Shown piece by piece: positions 32,280-40,998 of a DNA stretch of 64,000 nucleotides; the first letter of the stretch is position 1, and every line of letters starts with the position of its first letter. A model generated the notes under the pieces. The model was not told where the DNA came from. It did not search any database and saw only the letters and a program-made list of their open reading frames with translations. The position numbers were made by a program, and so were the translations under genes. This DNA comes from Teichococcus aerophilus (GTDB taxonomy: Bacteria; Pseudomonadota; Alphaproteobacteria; Acetobacterales; Acetobacteraceae), in contig NZ_JACTVA010000001.1 in NCBI RefSeq assembly GCF_014490485.1, forward strand, positions 62,001 through 126,000, in the 5' to 3' direction.

Positions 32280-33551
32280 CTAGGCCCGGAACTGCGCCAG
32301 CAGGTCGGGCGCGCCCATCTGCCCGCCCTTGAGCATGATCTCGACGCCGTGCAGCGCCGGGTCGTCGCTATGGCCGTGGCACAGCGCGACGCCGGGGGCG
32401 ATCGTCCCCGCGTGGGACAGGCCCCACAGATCCAGCGCCTGGACGCCGATGCTGGAGGTATCGCCGCCCGCGATGCCCAGGCGCCGTACCGGCCGCTCAC
32501 GCATGGCGGCGGCAAGCAGCCGGGCGGTTGCCGCCGCGGCCTCGCCCGGGGGCAGGGGGGTGTCGCGCGGGGTCTCTGTCAGCAGCAGGACGTCCTGGCC
32601 GGCATCCAGCAGCCGGCCGGCCTCCCGCACCAGGGCCTGGATCGCGCCGGCATCCGCGGCCAGCCGCGCCGGGTCTAAGGTCAGGTGGCGGTAGCCCGAG
32701 GCCGCCTCCACCTGCGCGCGGGTGACGGGCGACAGGCTACCCGCCAGCACCAGCACCGGCCCGGGCTTCGGGCCCAGCGCCGGGCGGCCGGGCAGCCTGG
32801 CCCGGTCGGCGCACCAGGCCTGCGCCACGCTGCTCGGCCCCACCGCCAGCAGCGGGGCCCGCGCCGCCTGCCGGCGCAGCAGCGCGCCGATCGCGGCCAG
32901 GTCATCCTCGCGGCTGACATCCATCAGCACGGCCTGCGGGGCAGATTCCAGCAACCGCTCCAGCGCCTGCTCCAGCGCCGCCCCGTCCTGCTGGTAGGCG
33001 GGATAGGGCAGGTGCGCGGCGGTGAGCCCCTGGGCCGCCAGATGCAGCCGCAGGTCCGCCTCCCCCATAGGAGTCACGGGATGGCGGCTCATGGTCGGGT
33101 GGCGGTCTATGCGGTGCACGGCGCCGCCGGTGCCGGCGGCGGCGAACAGGTTGGCGAACAGCAGATAGCGGCCGAGGTTCGGCTGGCCGCCAATGACCGG
33201 CCGGAAGCCGTGCGGGAAGCCGGGCGCCAGTGCCGCCATGGCGGCAGCGAGATTGCCGACCTGCGGCGCGCTGTCGAAGGTCGAGCAGCATTTGTAGTGC
33301 ATCAGCCGCACGCCGAGCGCCCGGAAGAAGGCGCCCGCCGGCCGCAGCGCCGCCGCCATGGCGTCCGGCGCCATGGTGCGGGTTGCACCGGCGATGCCCA
33401 CCGCATCCAGCGCCCCGGCGCGTTCCAGCCGTGCCGCATCGGGCAGGCCGAGGAACAACAATGCGCGCATTCCGCGGGCGGCGAGTTCCGCCAGCGTGTC
33501 CGTCGCGCCGGTGAAATCGTCCCCGAACCAGCCGTATTCAGGCGCGGTCAT
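32280..33551 (-). CDS. Four-carbon acid sugar kinase family protein (DUF1537, OtnK/OiaK-like)
   Basis: 423 residues. The N-terminal sugar-binding domain begins with GDDFTGATDTLAELAARG (10-27), the family signature, with MHYKCCSTFDSAPQVGN near 109-125. The nucleotide-binding C-terminal domain has the late RLGIAGGDTSS and APGVALCHG stretches. Relatives phosphorylate four-carbon or branched acid sugars: threonate, erythronate, 3-oxo-isoapionate. It overlaps the RuBisCO-like gene by 4 bp (ATGA). Kinase plus RuBisCO-like protein is the known pairing of the oxidised-isoapionate branch of D-apionate catabolism (OiaK/OiaX), so phosphorylation of a beta-keto acid sugar before carbon-carbon cleavage is a reasonable inference. 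Confidence 0.82.
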   Translation of the reverse strand: MTAPEYGWFGDDFTGATDTLAELAARGMRALLFLGLPDAARLERAGALDAVGIAGATRTMAPDAMAAALRPAGAFFRALGVRLMHYKCCSTFDSAPQVGNLAAAMAALAPGFPHGFRPVIGGQPNLGRYLLFANLFAAAGTGGAVHRIDRHPTMSRHPVTPMGEADLRLHLAAQGLTAAHLPYPAYQQDGAALEQALERLLESAPQAVLMDVSREDDLAAIGALLRRQAARAPLLAVGPSSVAQAWCADRARLPGRPALGPKPGPVLVLAGSLSPVTRAQVEAASGYRHLTLDPARLAADAGAIQALVREAGRLLDAGQDVLLLTETPRDTPLPPGEAAAATARLLAAAMRERPVRRLGIAGGDTSSIGVQALDLWGLSHAGTIAPGVALCHGHSDDPALHGVEIMLKGGQMGAPDLLAQFRA

Positions 33552-34816
33552 CGGCCACCGAAGAAGCCGAGCGCCTCGCGCAGTGCCGGATGCCCGGCGG
33601 CGGCCCGTTCCAGCGGCTCGCCGCGCGCCGTGGCGTCCCAGGCCTCGCGGATGCTGGCAACGCCGGCGGCGGGGCCGGACGGATGCGCCATGATGCCGCC
33701 GCCCGCCATGAACAGCAGGTCCTCATGTCCGATGGCGGCGAAGGTGGCGGGCGCCGTGCCGGCCCACTGGCCGGAGGAGAAGGCGGGCATCACCCGGTCG
33801 TCCACCTCGCCCGCGAGCGGCGTGACGCAGTCATGGGCCGATTCGACGACCTCGCTGTCCTCCTGGGCGAACTTCCCTTGCAGGCCGTGCACGTGCATGT
33901 GGTCCACGCCCGCCAGCCGCCACAGCACCTGGTAGGCCTGGAAGCCGATGCCGAGCAACGCGTGCCGCGACATCGCGCCATAGCCGTTGCGGTGGCCGTG
34001 CAGCGCCAGGTCGGTGGAGCGGCGCAGCGTCTCGATGCCGGAAAAGCCGCACCAGTTCAGGCTGGCCATGACGCAGGAGCCGCCTTCGCGCGCCACCAGG
34101 TCGGCGTGCCGGCGCATGGCGTCCGTCTCATCGGTGATGTTGAAGGCGACCATGACGTGCTTGCCGGTACGGTCCTGGTGCCGGCGCACCGCCGCCATCA
34201 CCGCGGGGACGCGCTCGCGCAACGGTGCGTGGTCCGGGTCGGCGTTGATCTCGTCGTCCTTGATGAAGTCGAGGCCCGCGTCGCACAGCCGGCCGACCAG
34301 CTCCGCGGTCTCGGCGGCACTCAGCCCTACATTCGGCTTGATGATGGAGCCGACCAGCACACCCTGCGGCACGCCCGCCAGCCGCCGCGTGCCGGCCAGC
34401 CCCTGCGCCGGCATGGCGAAGCGGCGGCGATAGGGGGGTGGCAGGTCGATCCGCTCCAGCCGCATGCCGGTGACCTCGCCCAGGTCGAACAGGTTGCCGG
34501 CGACGATGGAGGCCAGCGCCGGCAGGTTGGCGCCCACATTGGCCACGGGGAAGTCCAGCACGATGCGGGCGCGCTGCCAGGGGCCCGGCACGCCGCGCCG
34601 CTCCAGCCAGGCGTTGGAGAGGGACGGCGCCTCCGCCGCTTCCAGCCGCTCGACCGAGACGACGGTCGCGCGGGCGCGCTCGCGCAGCGCGTCCGTCTCG
34701 CCTTCCACGCGGGTGAAGGTGCCGCAGGACTGCTCGCCCGCCATGACCTCCGCCACCTTGGCGGGGTCCAGCGGCGTCTCGATCAGGTAGGTCGCCTGGA
34801 AGCGGTCGTCGCGCAT
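33548..34816 (-). CDS. RuBisCO-like protein (form IV, OiaX-like)
   Basis: 422 residues with the RuBisCO large-subunit fold. Counterparts of active-site residues are present: Lys160 in GSIIKPNVGLS, the Mg-site segment Lys186-Asp-Asp-Glu189 in LDFIKDDEI (carbamylated Lys plus two acids in RuBisCO), HGHRNGYGAMSRH, MHVHGLQGKF, SSGQWAGTAP and GGGIMAHPSG. No small subunit or phosphoribulokinase is near, so it does not fix CO2. Form IV relatives act as enolases, isomerases or, in apionate catabolism, on 3-oxo-acid-sugar phosphates. Its position between the acid-sugar kinase (overlap) and a VOC protein under a TRAP importer supports the last. Retention of the Lys-Asp-Asp-Glu set predicts Mg-dependent enolate chemistry. 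Confidence 0.85.
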   Translation of the reverse strand: MRDDRFQATYLIETPLDPAKVAEVMAGEQSCGTFTRVEGETDALRERARATVVSVERLEAAEAPSLSNAWLERRGVPGPWQRARIVLDFPVANVGANLPALASIVAGNLFDLGEVTGMRLERIDLPPPYRRRFAMPAQGLAGTRRLAGVPQGVLVGSIIKPNVGLSAAETAELVGRLCDAGLDFIKDDEINADPDHAPLRERVPAVMAAVRRHQDRTGKHVMVAFNITDETDAMRRHADLVAREGGSCVMASLNWCGFSGIETLRRSTDLALHGHRNGYGAMSRHALLGIGFQAYQVLWRLAGVDHMHVHGLQGKFAQEDSEVVESAHDCVTPLAGEVDDRVMPAFSSGQWAGTAPATFAAIGHEDLLFMAGGGIMAHPSGPAAGVASIREAWDATARGEPLERAAAGHPALREALGFFGGR

Positions 34817-34820
34817 CGGT

Positions 34821-35360
34821 TCAGAGCTTCGACAGGTCGGGGAAGGGGCGCACCGGGTCGCTGCCGTCCCAGCCCTCGGACGCCTCGCGGATCAGGCGGA
34901 ACATCTCGCCCTTGGGCCCCGCAACCTCGGACAGCTCGATCACCGTGCCCGGGTGATAGTAGGTGTCGAAATACACGAAGCGGCCGCGCGTGCCGACCTC
35001 GCCGCTCATCACCGGCTTGAAGCCCTCGGCGGTCAGGCGCGCCAGGTCCGCATCATAGTCGCTGGTCCAGTAGGCGACATGCTGTAGCCCGCTATGCCCG
35101 GCGTCGGTGAAGTCCTTGTACATGGACGGCACCGCGTTGCGGCACTGGATCAGCTCCACCTGCAAGGCGCCGGAATTGGCCAGCGCCACCGAGTTGTGCG
35201 GCTCGTAGCTCTCGCCCTTGTAGCGGTAGTTCTCGATGGGCACGCGCGGGTTGTAGAAAAAGGGCCCGACGCCCAGCTCGCGGGTCCAGTAATCCATGGC
35301 GGCCTCGATATCGGGCACCACGTAGCCAAGCTGGCGAATCTCGCCGAAGAAGCGACTCAT
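34821..35360 (-). CDS. VOC (glyoxalase/bleomycin-resistance fold) family protein
   Basis: 179 residues from 35360 (MSRFFGEIRQLGYVV). Paired beta-alpha-beta modules: IRQLGYVVPDIEAAMDYWTRELGVGPFF at 8-35 and a second with GLQHVAYWTSDYDADLARLTAEGF near 90-113. Possible metal ligands are the His of LQHVAYW and the Glu of GTVIELSEV; the first-module ligand is unclear. It ends 4 bp before the RuBisCO-like start, in the same transcript. Known VOC roles include isomerase, epimerase and ring-cleaving dioxygenase. Here an epimerase, decarboxylase or lyase step on the sugar acid is plausible, but no specific function can be assigned. Confidence 0.8.
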   Translation of the reverse strand: MSRFFGEIRQLGYVVPDIEAAMDYWTRELGVGPFFYNPRVPIENYRYKGESYEPHNSVALANSGALQVELIQCRNAVPSMYKDFTDAGHSGLQHVAYWTSDYDADLARLTAEGFKPVMSGEVGTRGRFVYFDTYYHPGTVIELSEVAGPKGEMFRLIREASEGWDGSDPVRPFPDLSKL

Positions 35361-35394
35361 CGTTCGTGTCTCGCTTGCGGAAGGAGGAAACGGC

Positions 35395-37272
35395 TTAGAG
35401 GAAGCCGATGGAGAACCAGGGAATGGCGGCGACCAGCACCAGCCCGACCAGCAGCGCGGCCATGTAGCCCCAGATGTAGCGGAGCCCCTCGTCCGGGTTG
35501 ACCTTGCTGGTGGCGCAGGCACCGTAGTAGCCAACCCCGAAGGGCGGCGCGAAAAGCCCGATGCCCATCGCGAAGATCACCACCATCGCATAGTGCACTT
35601 CGTGCACCCCCGCCGCCTTGGCCAGCGGGAAGACCAGCGGGCCGAACAGCACGATGGCGGGAATGCCTTCCAGCACCGAGCCGAGGATGATGAAGGCGAC
35701 GATGGACACCGCCAGGAAGCCATAGGCGCCGCCGGGGATGGCGCCCATCATGCGTGCCAGGCTCTGGCTGAAGCCGGATTGCGTCAGGCCCCAGGCCATC
35801 GCCGTCGCGCAGCCGACGATGAAAATGATGGCGCCGGTCAGCGCCGCGGTATCCGCCAGCATGGGGCCAAGGCGCCGCCAGTCGAACTGCCGGTATACGA
35901 ACAGCCCCATCAGCGTGGCGTAGCCGATGCCGATGGTGGAGACCTCGGTCGCGGTCGCGACGCCTTCCACCACCGCCGCGCGGATGATGAAGGGCAGCGC
36001 GATGGCCGGCAGCGCCACGATGGCCAACCGCCCCACCTGCGGCCAGGACGGCCTGGTGACGTGGCTGAGGTCCTCGTGCCGGTAGCGGCGCCAGACCACG
36101 AAGCAGAGGCAGGCGCCCAGCACCAGCGCCGGCACCATGCCGCCGGTGAACAGCGCCGCGATGGACACGCCGGTGACGGAGCCAATGGTGATCAGCACGA
36201 TCGACGGCGGGATGGTCTCGGTCTGCGCCCCGGTGGCGGACAGCAGCGCCACCAGGTCACCCGGCTTGGCACCGCGCGCCTTCATTTCCGGGAACAGCAC
36301 CGGGGCCACCGCCGCCATGTCGGCGATCTTGGAGCCGGAAATGCCGGAGACCAGGTACATCGCGCCGATCAGCACGTAGGACAGGCCGCCGCGCACATGG
36401 CCGAGCAGGCCTGCCAGCACGCCGATCATGGCGCGCGCCATGCCCGTCATCTCGATCAGCGCGCCGAGGAAGACGAACAGCGGCACCGCCAGCAGGATGA
36501 GGTGCGACATTCCCTCGTCCAGCCGCCCCACCACCACCAGCAGTGGCGTGGAGGTGGTGCAGGCGAGATAGGCGAAGGTGGCGAGCGCGAAGGAGAAGGC
36601 GATGGGCACGCCGGCGAAGACGTTCACCGCCACCAGGCCGACGAAGAAGATGATGAGGTTCACTTGCCCCAGCGGCTTCAGCGTCGGCCCCAGCAGCCAG
36701 AAGGCCAGCACGGTGCCCGCCGTCAGCGCCACCGCCAGCAGCACGGCCAGCGGCTGTCCGAGACGCAGCAGGCGCACCAGCCCCACCGGGATCATCAGCG
36801 CCAGGCCGACCGGCAGCGCCGAGGCGCGCCAGGCGTTGCTGATTTCCAGCGCCGGCGTGACGATGAAGGATTCTTCGCTGGCGTATTCCATCGCGTGGTG
36901 CAGCACCAGCAACACGAAGGCGAGCGAGGCGGTCAGCGCCAGCGCCTCCAGCACCGCGCGGGTGCCGGGGCCGACGCGGCTGACCAGCCCGGTCATCCGC
37001 ATGTGCTCGCCCCGCCGCAGCGCCACCACGGCGCCGAGCATGGACAGCCACAGGAAGAGGATGGAGGCCAGCTCATCGGTCCAGATGATCGGCGCGTGGA
37101 ACACGTAGCGCGCGGTGACGCCGGCGCCGAGGATCAGGATCTCGGCCAGCACCAGGGCCGCGGCGGTGGCTTCCAGCACGCCGCCCAGCGCGCGGTCGAA
37201 GCCGAAGGCGGCGCGCGCGAGCATGCCGCTGGGCAGCGCCACGGGATCGACGGCGGTGAGCTGGCCGGCCAT
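35395..37272 (-). CDS. TRAP transporter fused small (DctQ) and large (DctM) permease subunits
   Basis: 625 residues. About 20-190 is the four-helix DctQ domain (FDRALGGVLEATAAALVLAEILILG, later EESFIVTPALEISNAW), and about 195-620 is the DctM permease with some twelve hydrophobic segments, PIAFSFALATFAYLAC, VSGISGSKIADMAAVAPVLFP and the late GIGLFAPPFGVGYYGACATS. Fused DctQM proteins are a recognised form. It lies in the inner membrane and imports a carboxylate using an ion gradient, receiving it from the DctP protein encoded 10 bp upstream. This is the only transport system in the window with its membrane part present. Confidence 0.92.
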   Translation of the reverse strand: MAGQLTAVDPVALPSGMLARAAFGFDRALGGVLEATAAALVLAEILILGAGVTARYVFHAPIIWTDELASILFLWLSMLGAVVALRRGEHMRMTGLVSRVGPGTRAVLEALALTASLAFVLLVLHHAMEYASEESFIVTPALEISNAWRASALPVGLALMIPVGLVRLLRLGQPLAVLLAVALTAGTVLAFWLLGPTLKPLGQVNLIIFFVGLVAVNVFAGVPIAFSFALATFAYLACTTSTPLLVVVGRLDEGMSHLILLAVPLFVFLGALIEMTGMARAMIGVLAGLLGHVRGGLSYVLIGAMYLVSGISGSKIADMAAVAPVLFPEMKARGAKPGDLVALLSATGAQTETIPPSIVLITIGSVTGVSIAALFTGGMVPALVLGACLCFVVWRRYRHEDLSHVTRPSWPQVGRLAIVALPAIALPFIIRAAVVEGVATATEVSTIGIGYATLMGLFVYRQFDWRRLGPMLADTAALTGAIIFIVGCATAMAWGLTQSGFSQSLARMMGAIPGGAYGFLAVSIVAFIILGSVLEGIPAIVLFGPLVFPLAKAAGVHEVHYAMVVIFAMGIGLFAPPFGVGYYGACATSKVNPDEGLRYIWGYMAALLVGLVLVAAIPWFSIGFL

Positions 37273-37282
37273 GGTGCGGTCC

Positions 37283-38296
37283 TCAGGCCAGCTTGCCGAC
37301 GGCGTTTTCGAGCAGGCCCCAGGCCTCGTCGCCGAAGCGCGTTTTCCATTCGCCGTAGAAGCCGGCAGCACGCAGCTTCGCGCGGAAGCTGTCCGGGTCC
37401 GTGCGGTTGAAGGCCAGGCCCTTGGATTGCAGGTCGGCCTGCACGGTGGCATTCAGCCCCGCGATGTCGCCGCGCTGGGCGAGTCCGGCCTCGTTGATGG
37501 CGTTGGACACGATCGCCTGCAGGTCCGCCGGCACACCGCGCCACACGCGGCCGCTGGCGATGAACCAGTAGCCGTCCCAGATGTGGTTGGTCAGCGCACA
37601 GCTCTTCTGCACTTCGTAGAGCTTGGCGACCTGGATGATCGGCAGCGGGTTTTCCTGCGCGTCGACGATCTTGGTCTGGAGCGCCGAATAGACCTCGCTG
37701 AATTGCAGGCTGGCCGGGGAGGCGCCGAGGCCGCGGAACATCGAGATCGACAGGGGGGAGACCGGTACGCGGATCTTCAGCCCGTCCATCGCGGCGGCGT
37801 CGGTGATGGCGCGGCCGCTGGTGGTCATCTGGCGGAAGCCGTTGTCCCACATCTTCTCGAAGGCGTGCAGGTTGACCTTGCTGATCGCCTGCCGCACCGC
37901 GGCGCCGACCCCGCCATCCATCGCCTTCCAGACCTGGTCGTAGTCCGCGAAGGCGAAGCCCACCGCGTTGATGGCGGCCACAGGTACCAGCGTGGCGATG
38001 ACCAGCGCGGAGGGGGTGAAGAAGGTGATGCCGCCGCTGCGCACCTGCGACAGCATGTCGGTATCGCCGCCGAGCTGGTTGTTGGGGAAGATCTTGATGT
38101 CCACGCGGCCGTTGGTCTCACGCGCGATGCGCTCGACCGCCTCCTGCGCGCGGATGTGCAGCGGGTGGGTTACGGGCAGGTTGTGCCCGTATTTCCACTC
38201 GAACTCCGCCGCGCGGGCGAGGCGCGGCGTGGCGAGCAGGGCTGCCGGAATGCCGGCGGCGAGGCCGAGTGCTGCCCGGCGGGTGATGATCGTCAT
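37283..38296 (-). CDS. TRAP transporter solute-binding protein (DctP)
   Basis: 337 residues. Signal MTIITRRAALGLAAGIPAAL with a Tat-like TRRAALG, cut near RLARAAE. DctP features: WKYGHNLPVTHPLHIRAQEAVERI, NGRVDIKIFPNNQLGGDTDM, the carboxylate-binding arginine region MDGLKIRVPVSPLSISMFRGLGASP and VYSALQTKIVDAQENPL. GGGGAGG precedes the start by about nine bases. It is the first gene of the operon and is divergent from the LacI gene. The ligand is probably the sugar acid metabolised by the kinase and RuBisCO-like protein that follow. Confidence 0.92.
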   Translation of the reverse strand: MTIITRRAALGLAAGIPAALLATPRLARAAEFEWKYGHNLPVTHPLHIRAQEAVERIARETNGRVDIKIFPNNQLGGDTDMLSQVRSGGITFFTPSALVIATLVPVAAINAVGFAFADYDQVWKAMDGGVGAAVRQAISKVNLHAFEKMWDNGFRQMTTSGRAITDAAAMDGLKIRVPVSPLSISMFRGLGASPASLQFSEVYSALQTKIVDAQENPLPIIQVAKLYEVQKSCALTNHIWDGYWFIASGRVWRGVPADLQAIVSNAINEAGLAQRGDIAGLNATVQADLQSKGLAFNRTDPDSFRAKLRAAGFYGEWKTRFGDEAWGLLENAVGKLA

Positions 38297-38326
38297 GTCC
38301 TGAACCTCCCCTCATTTTTTGATATG

Positions 38327-38374
38327 ATTTGATGCGTTTTGAGGTGACCCCACGCTATATGCATCAAATATGCA
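38327..38374. promoter_or_regulatory. Candidate LacI operator region
   Basis: The 107-bp gap between dctP and the LacI gene is AT-rich and holds an exact inverted repeat ATTTGATGC (38327-38335) / GCATCAAAT (38361-38369), 25 bases apart, plus an overlapping palindrome TGCAT-CAAAT-ATGCA (38360-38374). Either could be a LacI-family operator acting on both divergent promoters. Confidence 0.55.
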
Positions 38375-38403
38375 GCGTCAAACCCGTTTTCTGATGGATT
38401 CTG

Positions 38404-39441
38404 ATGGATAAGCCCCTGGCTCGGATGCGCGTGGCCGATGTGGCGCGGGAGGCCGGCGTTTCGACCGCGACGGTGGACCGCGTGCTGCACGGCCGTACCG
38501 GCGTGCGCGCCATGACGGTGGAACGCGTGGTGCGCGCGGCGGCGGCTCTCGGCTACATCCTGGACAGCAGCCCCTACATCGCGCAGGCGCGGCGGCCACA
38601 GCGGCTGGTGTTCCTGCTGCCGGAAGGCTCCAACCGCTTCCTCGCCATGCTCGGGCAGCTGGTGACGGAGACGCGGGCGCGGTTCGAGGCTTTCGGCTTC
38701 ACCGCCCGGGTGGAGTTCATCCGCTCCTTCAACCCGGCGCTGCTGGCGCGCGCGTTGCGCGATGCGGGGCGGGAGGCCGATGGCGTCGCGTTCATGGCGC
38801 TGGAACATCCGGCGGTGCGGGAAGCGGTGGATGCGCTGGCGGAAGCCGGTACGCCCACCGTGACGCTGATCTCCGACATCGCCAACACGCGGCGCGCAGC
38901 CTATGTCGGGTTGGACAACCGCTCCACCGGCCGGACTGCCGGCTCCCTGATGGCGCGCTTCATCGGCCCCCGCCCCGCCAAGGTGGCGATGATCGCCGGC
39001 AGCCTCAGCTACCGCGCGCATGAGGAGCGGGAGATGGGCTTCCTGCACCTGTTCACCGAGCTATTCCCGTCCATCGAGGTGCTGGGGCTGCGCGAAGGCC
39101 ATGACGACGAGGCGGAGAATTACCGCCAGGCCAAGACGCTGCTGATGCGCCACCCGGACCTGGCGGGCCTGTACAATATCGGCGGTGCCGCGGCCGGCAT
39201 CGCCCGCGCTTTGCGGGAGGCGCGGCGGGACCAGGATGTGGTGTTCATCGGCCACGGCCTGACGCCGGATACCCGCGCCCTGCTGATCGACGGCACGATG
39301 GACGTGGTGATCACGCAGAACCCGCGCGCCCTGCTGATGGATTGCGCGGCGATCTTCGACAACATCCGCGCCGGCAACGCCCCCGACCTGAATATTGGCC
39401 GGCCCGTCGGGGAAATTATCCTGCGGGAGAACCTGCCGTGA
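38404..39441 (+). CDS. LacI-family transcriptional regulator
   Basis: 345 residues. N-terminal LacI helix-turn-helix and hinge (about 8-60): RVADVAREAGVSTATVDRVLHGRTGVRAMTVERV read in overlapping parts. The rest is a periplasmic-binding-protein-like sensor with AAYVGLDNRSTGRTAGSLMARFI near 160-182, typical of sugar-sensing members. The DRVLHG motif in place of SRVLNG resembles members that sense sugar acids. It is divergent from the TRAP/RuBisCO-like operon, its evident target. A short GC hairpin with three T follows the stop. Confidence 0.9.
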   Translation: MDKPLARMRVADVAREAGVSTATVDRVLHGRTGVRAMTVERVVRAAAALGYILDSSPYIAQARRPQRLVFLLPEGSNRFLAMLGQLVTETRARFEAFGFTARVEFIRSFNPALLARALRDAGREADGVAFMALEHPAVREAVDALAEAGTPTVTLISDIANTRRAAYVGLDNRSTGRTAGSLMARFIGPRPAKVAMIAGSLSYRAHEEREMGFLHLFTELFPSIEVLGLREGHDDEAENYRQAKTLLMRHPDLAGLYNIGGAAAGIARALREARRDQDVVFIGHGLTPDTRALLIDGTMDVVITQNPRALLMDCAAIFDNIRAGNAPDLNIGRPVGEIILRENLP

Positions 39442-39447
39442 GGCCTG

Positions 39448-39464
39448 GGCGGTCGGCCGCCTTT
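39448..39464 (+). terminator. Possible terminator after the LacI gene
   Basis: GGCGG (39448-39452) and CCGCC (39457-39461) form a 5-bp stem with a TCGG loop, followed by TTT, seven bases after the stop codon. Short, so uncertain. Confidence 0.4.
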
Positions 39465-39716
39465 CGCCGTTGATCGTGGGAGGGCACCCAAAAGGCCGCC
39501 TCGGGGATCATGGCGGCGTCCGGAGGATGGGCAGGCGGCCGGGACCTCCGGGCCGTTCCGGAACCACCCTGCCGGGCCAGCGCCGCAGCACGCTTACGGT
39601 TGCGGGGTGTAGCGTGCGGTGCAATACAGAGGCCGGGTGTTCGTTCCGATCCGGACGGGCAGGGTTAATCGTTGGTCGGGCCGCCAGCGTGGACACACCT
39701 GTCGACAGGCCCATTG

Positions 39717-40916
39717 ATGGTTCAGCACCCGCACGCCCGCCCCAACGTCTTTCGCCGTTTTCTGGATGGCCAGTCCTCCGGTGGCCTGGTCCTGATGGCC
39801 GTGGCGCTGCTCGCCATCGTCACCGCCAACTCGCCGGTGTCCGGCAGCTATTTCGGCGCGCTCCACGCCTATATCGGCCCGCTCAGCCTCCAGCATTGGA
39901 TCAATGATGCGCTGATGGCCGTCTTCTTCCTGATGGTCGGGCTGGAGATCAAGCGGGAGATGCTGGACGGCCAGCTCTCCACCTGGGGGCGGCGCGTCTT
40001 GCCGGGCGTCGCGGCGGCTGGCGGCATGCTGGCGCCGGCGCTGATCTATGTTGCCTTCAATAGCGGCGATCCGGCGGCACTGCGCGGCTGGGCCATTCCC
40101 GCCGCCACGGATATCGCCTTCGCGCTGGGCGTCTTGTCGTTGCTGGGGCCGCGTGTCCCTGTCTCGCTCAAGGTGTTCCTGGCGGCGCTGGCCATCATCG
40201 ACGATTTGGGCGCCGTGGTCATCATCGCGATCTTCTACACCAGCGACCTTTCGTTGCCGGACCTGGCGGGCGCGGCGGCGCTGCTGGTGGTGCTGATGGC
40301 GCTGAACCGGCGGGGCGTGCGCAGCCTGCTGCCCTACATGGCGCTGGGCGCGGTGCTGTGGGTGCTGATGCTACGCTCGGGTGTGCATGCGACCCTGGCG
40401 GGCGTGCTGCTGGCGCTGACCATCCCGATCCGCCTGACGCCCGGGAAGCCGGAAGCCGCGCCGGTCGATTCGCCGCTGCACCGGCTGGAGCATGCGCTGC
40501 ATCTGCCCGTGGCCTTCTTGGTGGTGCCGATCTTCGGCTTCGCCAATGCCGGCGTGTCCTTCTCCGGCGTCAGCGCATCGGTGCTGACGGAGCCGTTGAC
40601 GCTCGGCGTGGCCGGCGGGCTGGTGCTGGGCAAGGTGCTGGGCGTGTTCGGCGCGGCGGCCGTGATGGTCCGGCTCGGTGCCGCGGACCTGCCGGCGGGT
40701 GCCAGCTGGGGGCAGATGTTCGGTGTGTCGCTGCTTTGCGGCATCGGCTTCACCATGAGTCTGTTCATCGGCCTGCTGGCCTTCGACGCGCCCGCGATGC
40801 AGGACCGCGTCAAGTTCGGCATCCTGGCCGGCTCCCTGGTCGCCGGGGTGGCCGGGTATGCCGTGCTGCGGATGAGCCGGCGCGAAGGCAAGGCGCCGGG
40901 GACCGCCGCGAGCTGA
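39717..40916 (+). CDS. nhaA: Na+/H+ antiporter NhaA
   Basis: 399 residues, inner-membrane, exchanging sodium for protons to control pH and salt. Hallmarks: [18 protein letters not shown] near 70-87, [24 protein letters not shown] near 118-141, and the ion-binding Asp-Asp pair in [21 protein letters not shown]. Further helices include [18 protein letters not shown] and [19 protein letters not shown]. The start at 39717 matches the family; an ATG 15 codons earlier adds unrelated residues. It stands alone, with a strong hairpin after the stop shared with the converging IclR gene. I see no regulatory site upstream. Confidence 0.95.
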   Translation: MVQHPHARPNVFRRFLDGQSSGGLVLMAVALLAIVTANSPVSGSYFGALHAYIGPLSLQHWINDALMAVFFLMVGLEIKREMLDGQLSTWGRRVLPGVAAAGGMLAPALIYVAFNSGDPAALRGWAIPAATDIAFALGVLSLLGPRVPVSLKVFLAALAIIDDLGAVVIIAIFYTSDLSLPDLAGAAALLVVLMALNRRGVRSLLPYMALGAVLWVLMLRSGVHATLAGVLLALTIPIRLTPGKPEAAPVDSPLHRLEHALHLPVAFLVVPIFGFANAGVSFSGVSASVLTEPLTLGVAGGLVLGKVLGVFGAAAVMVRLGAADLPAGASWGQMFGVSLLCGIGFTMSLFIGLLAFDAPAMQDRVKFGILAGSLVAGVAGYAVLRMSRREGKAPGTAAS

Positions 40917-40923
40917 TGTGGGC

Positions 40924-40946
40924 GGGGAGGGGCATGTCCCCTCCCC
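40924..40946. terminator. Strong bidirectional hairpin between nhaA and the IclR gene
   Basis: Perfect 9-bp GC stem GGGGAGGGG / CCCCTCCCC with loop CATGT, eight bases after the nhaA stop and before the end of the converging IclR gene. Its symmetry suits termination from both sides, though no T run follows. Confidence 0.6.
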
Positions 40947-40998
40947 AACGTCCGGCGGAACGTCCTTTCGGCTGGCGGCCCGACCGAGGCGGCCGCCG

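Noticed and set aside
33548-34816. Calling the RuBisCO-like protein a CO2-fixing RuBisCO
   Set aside because: No small subunit or phosphoribulokinase, SSGQW replaces the SGGIH-type motif, and the neighbours are acid-sugar genes.
35593-37410. A 605-residue open frame antisense to the TRAP permease
   Set aside because: Its composition is dominated by His, Gln, Arg and Asp, a by-product of high GC at third codon positions; the opposite strand encodes a clear DctQM protein.
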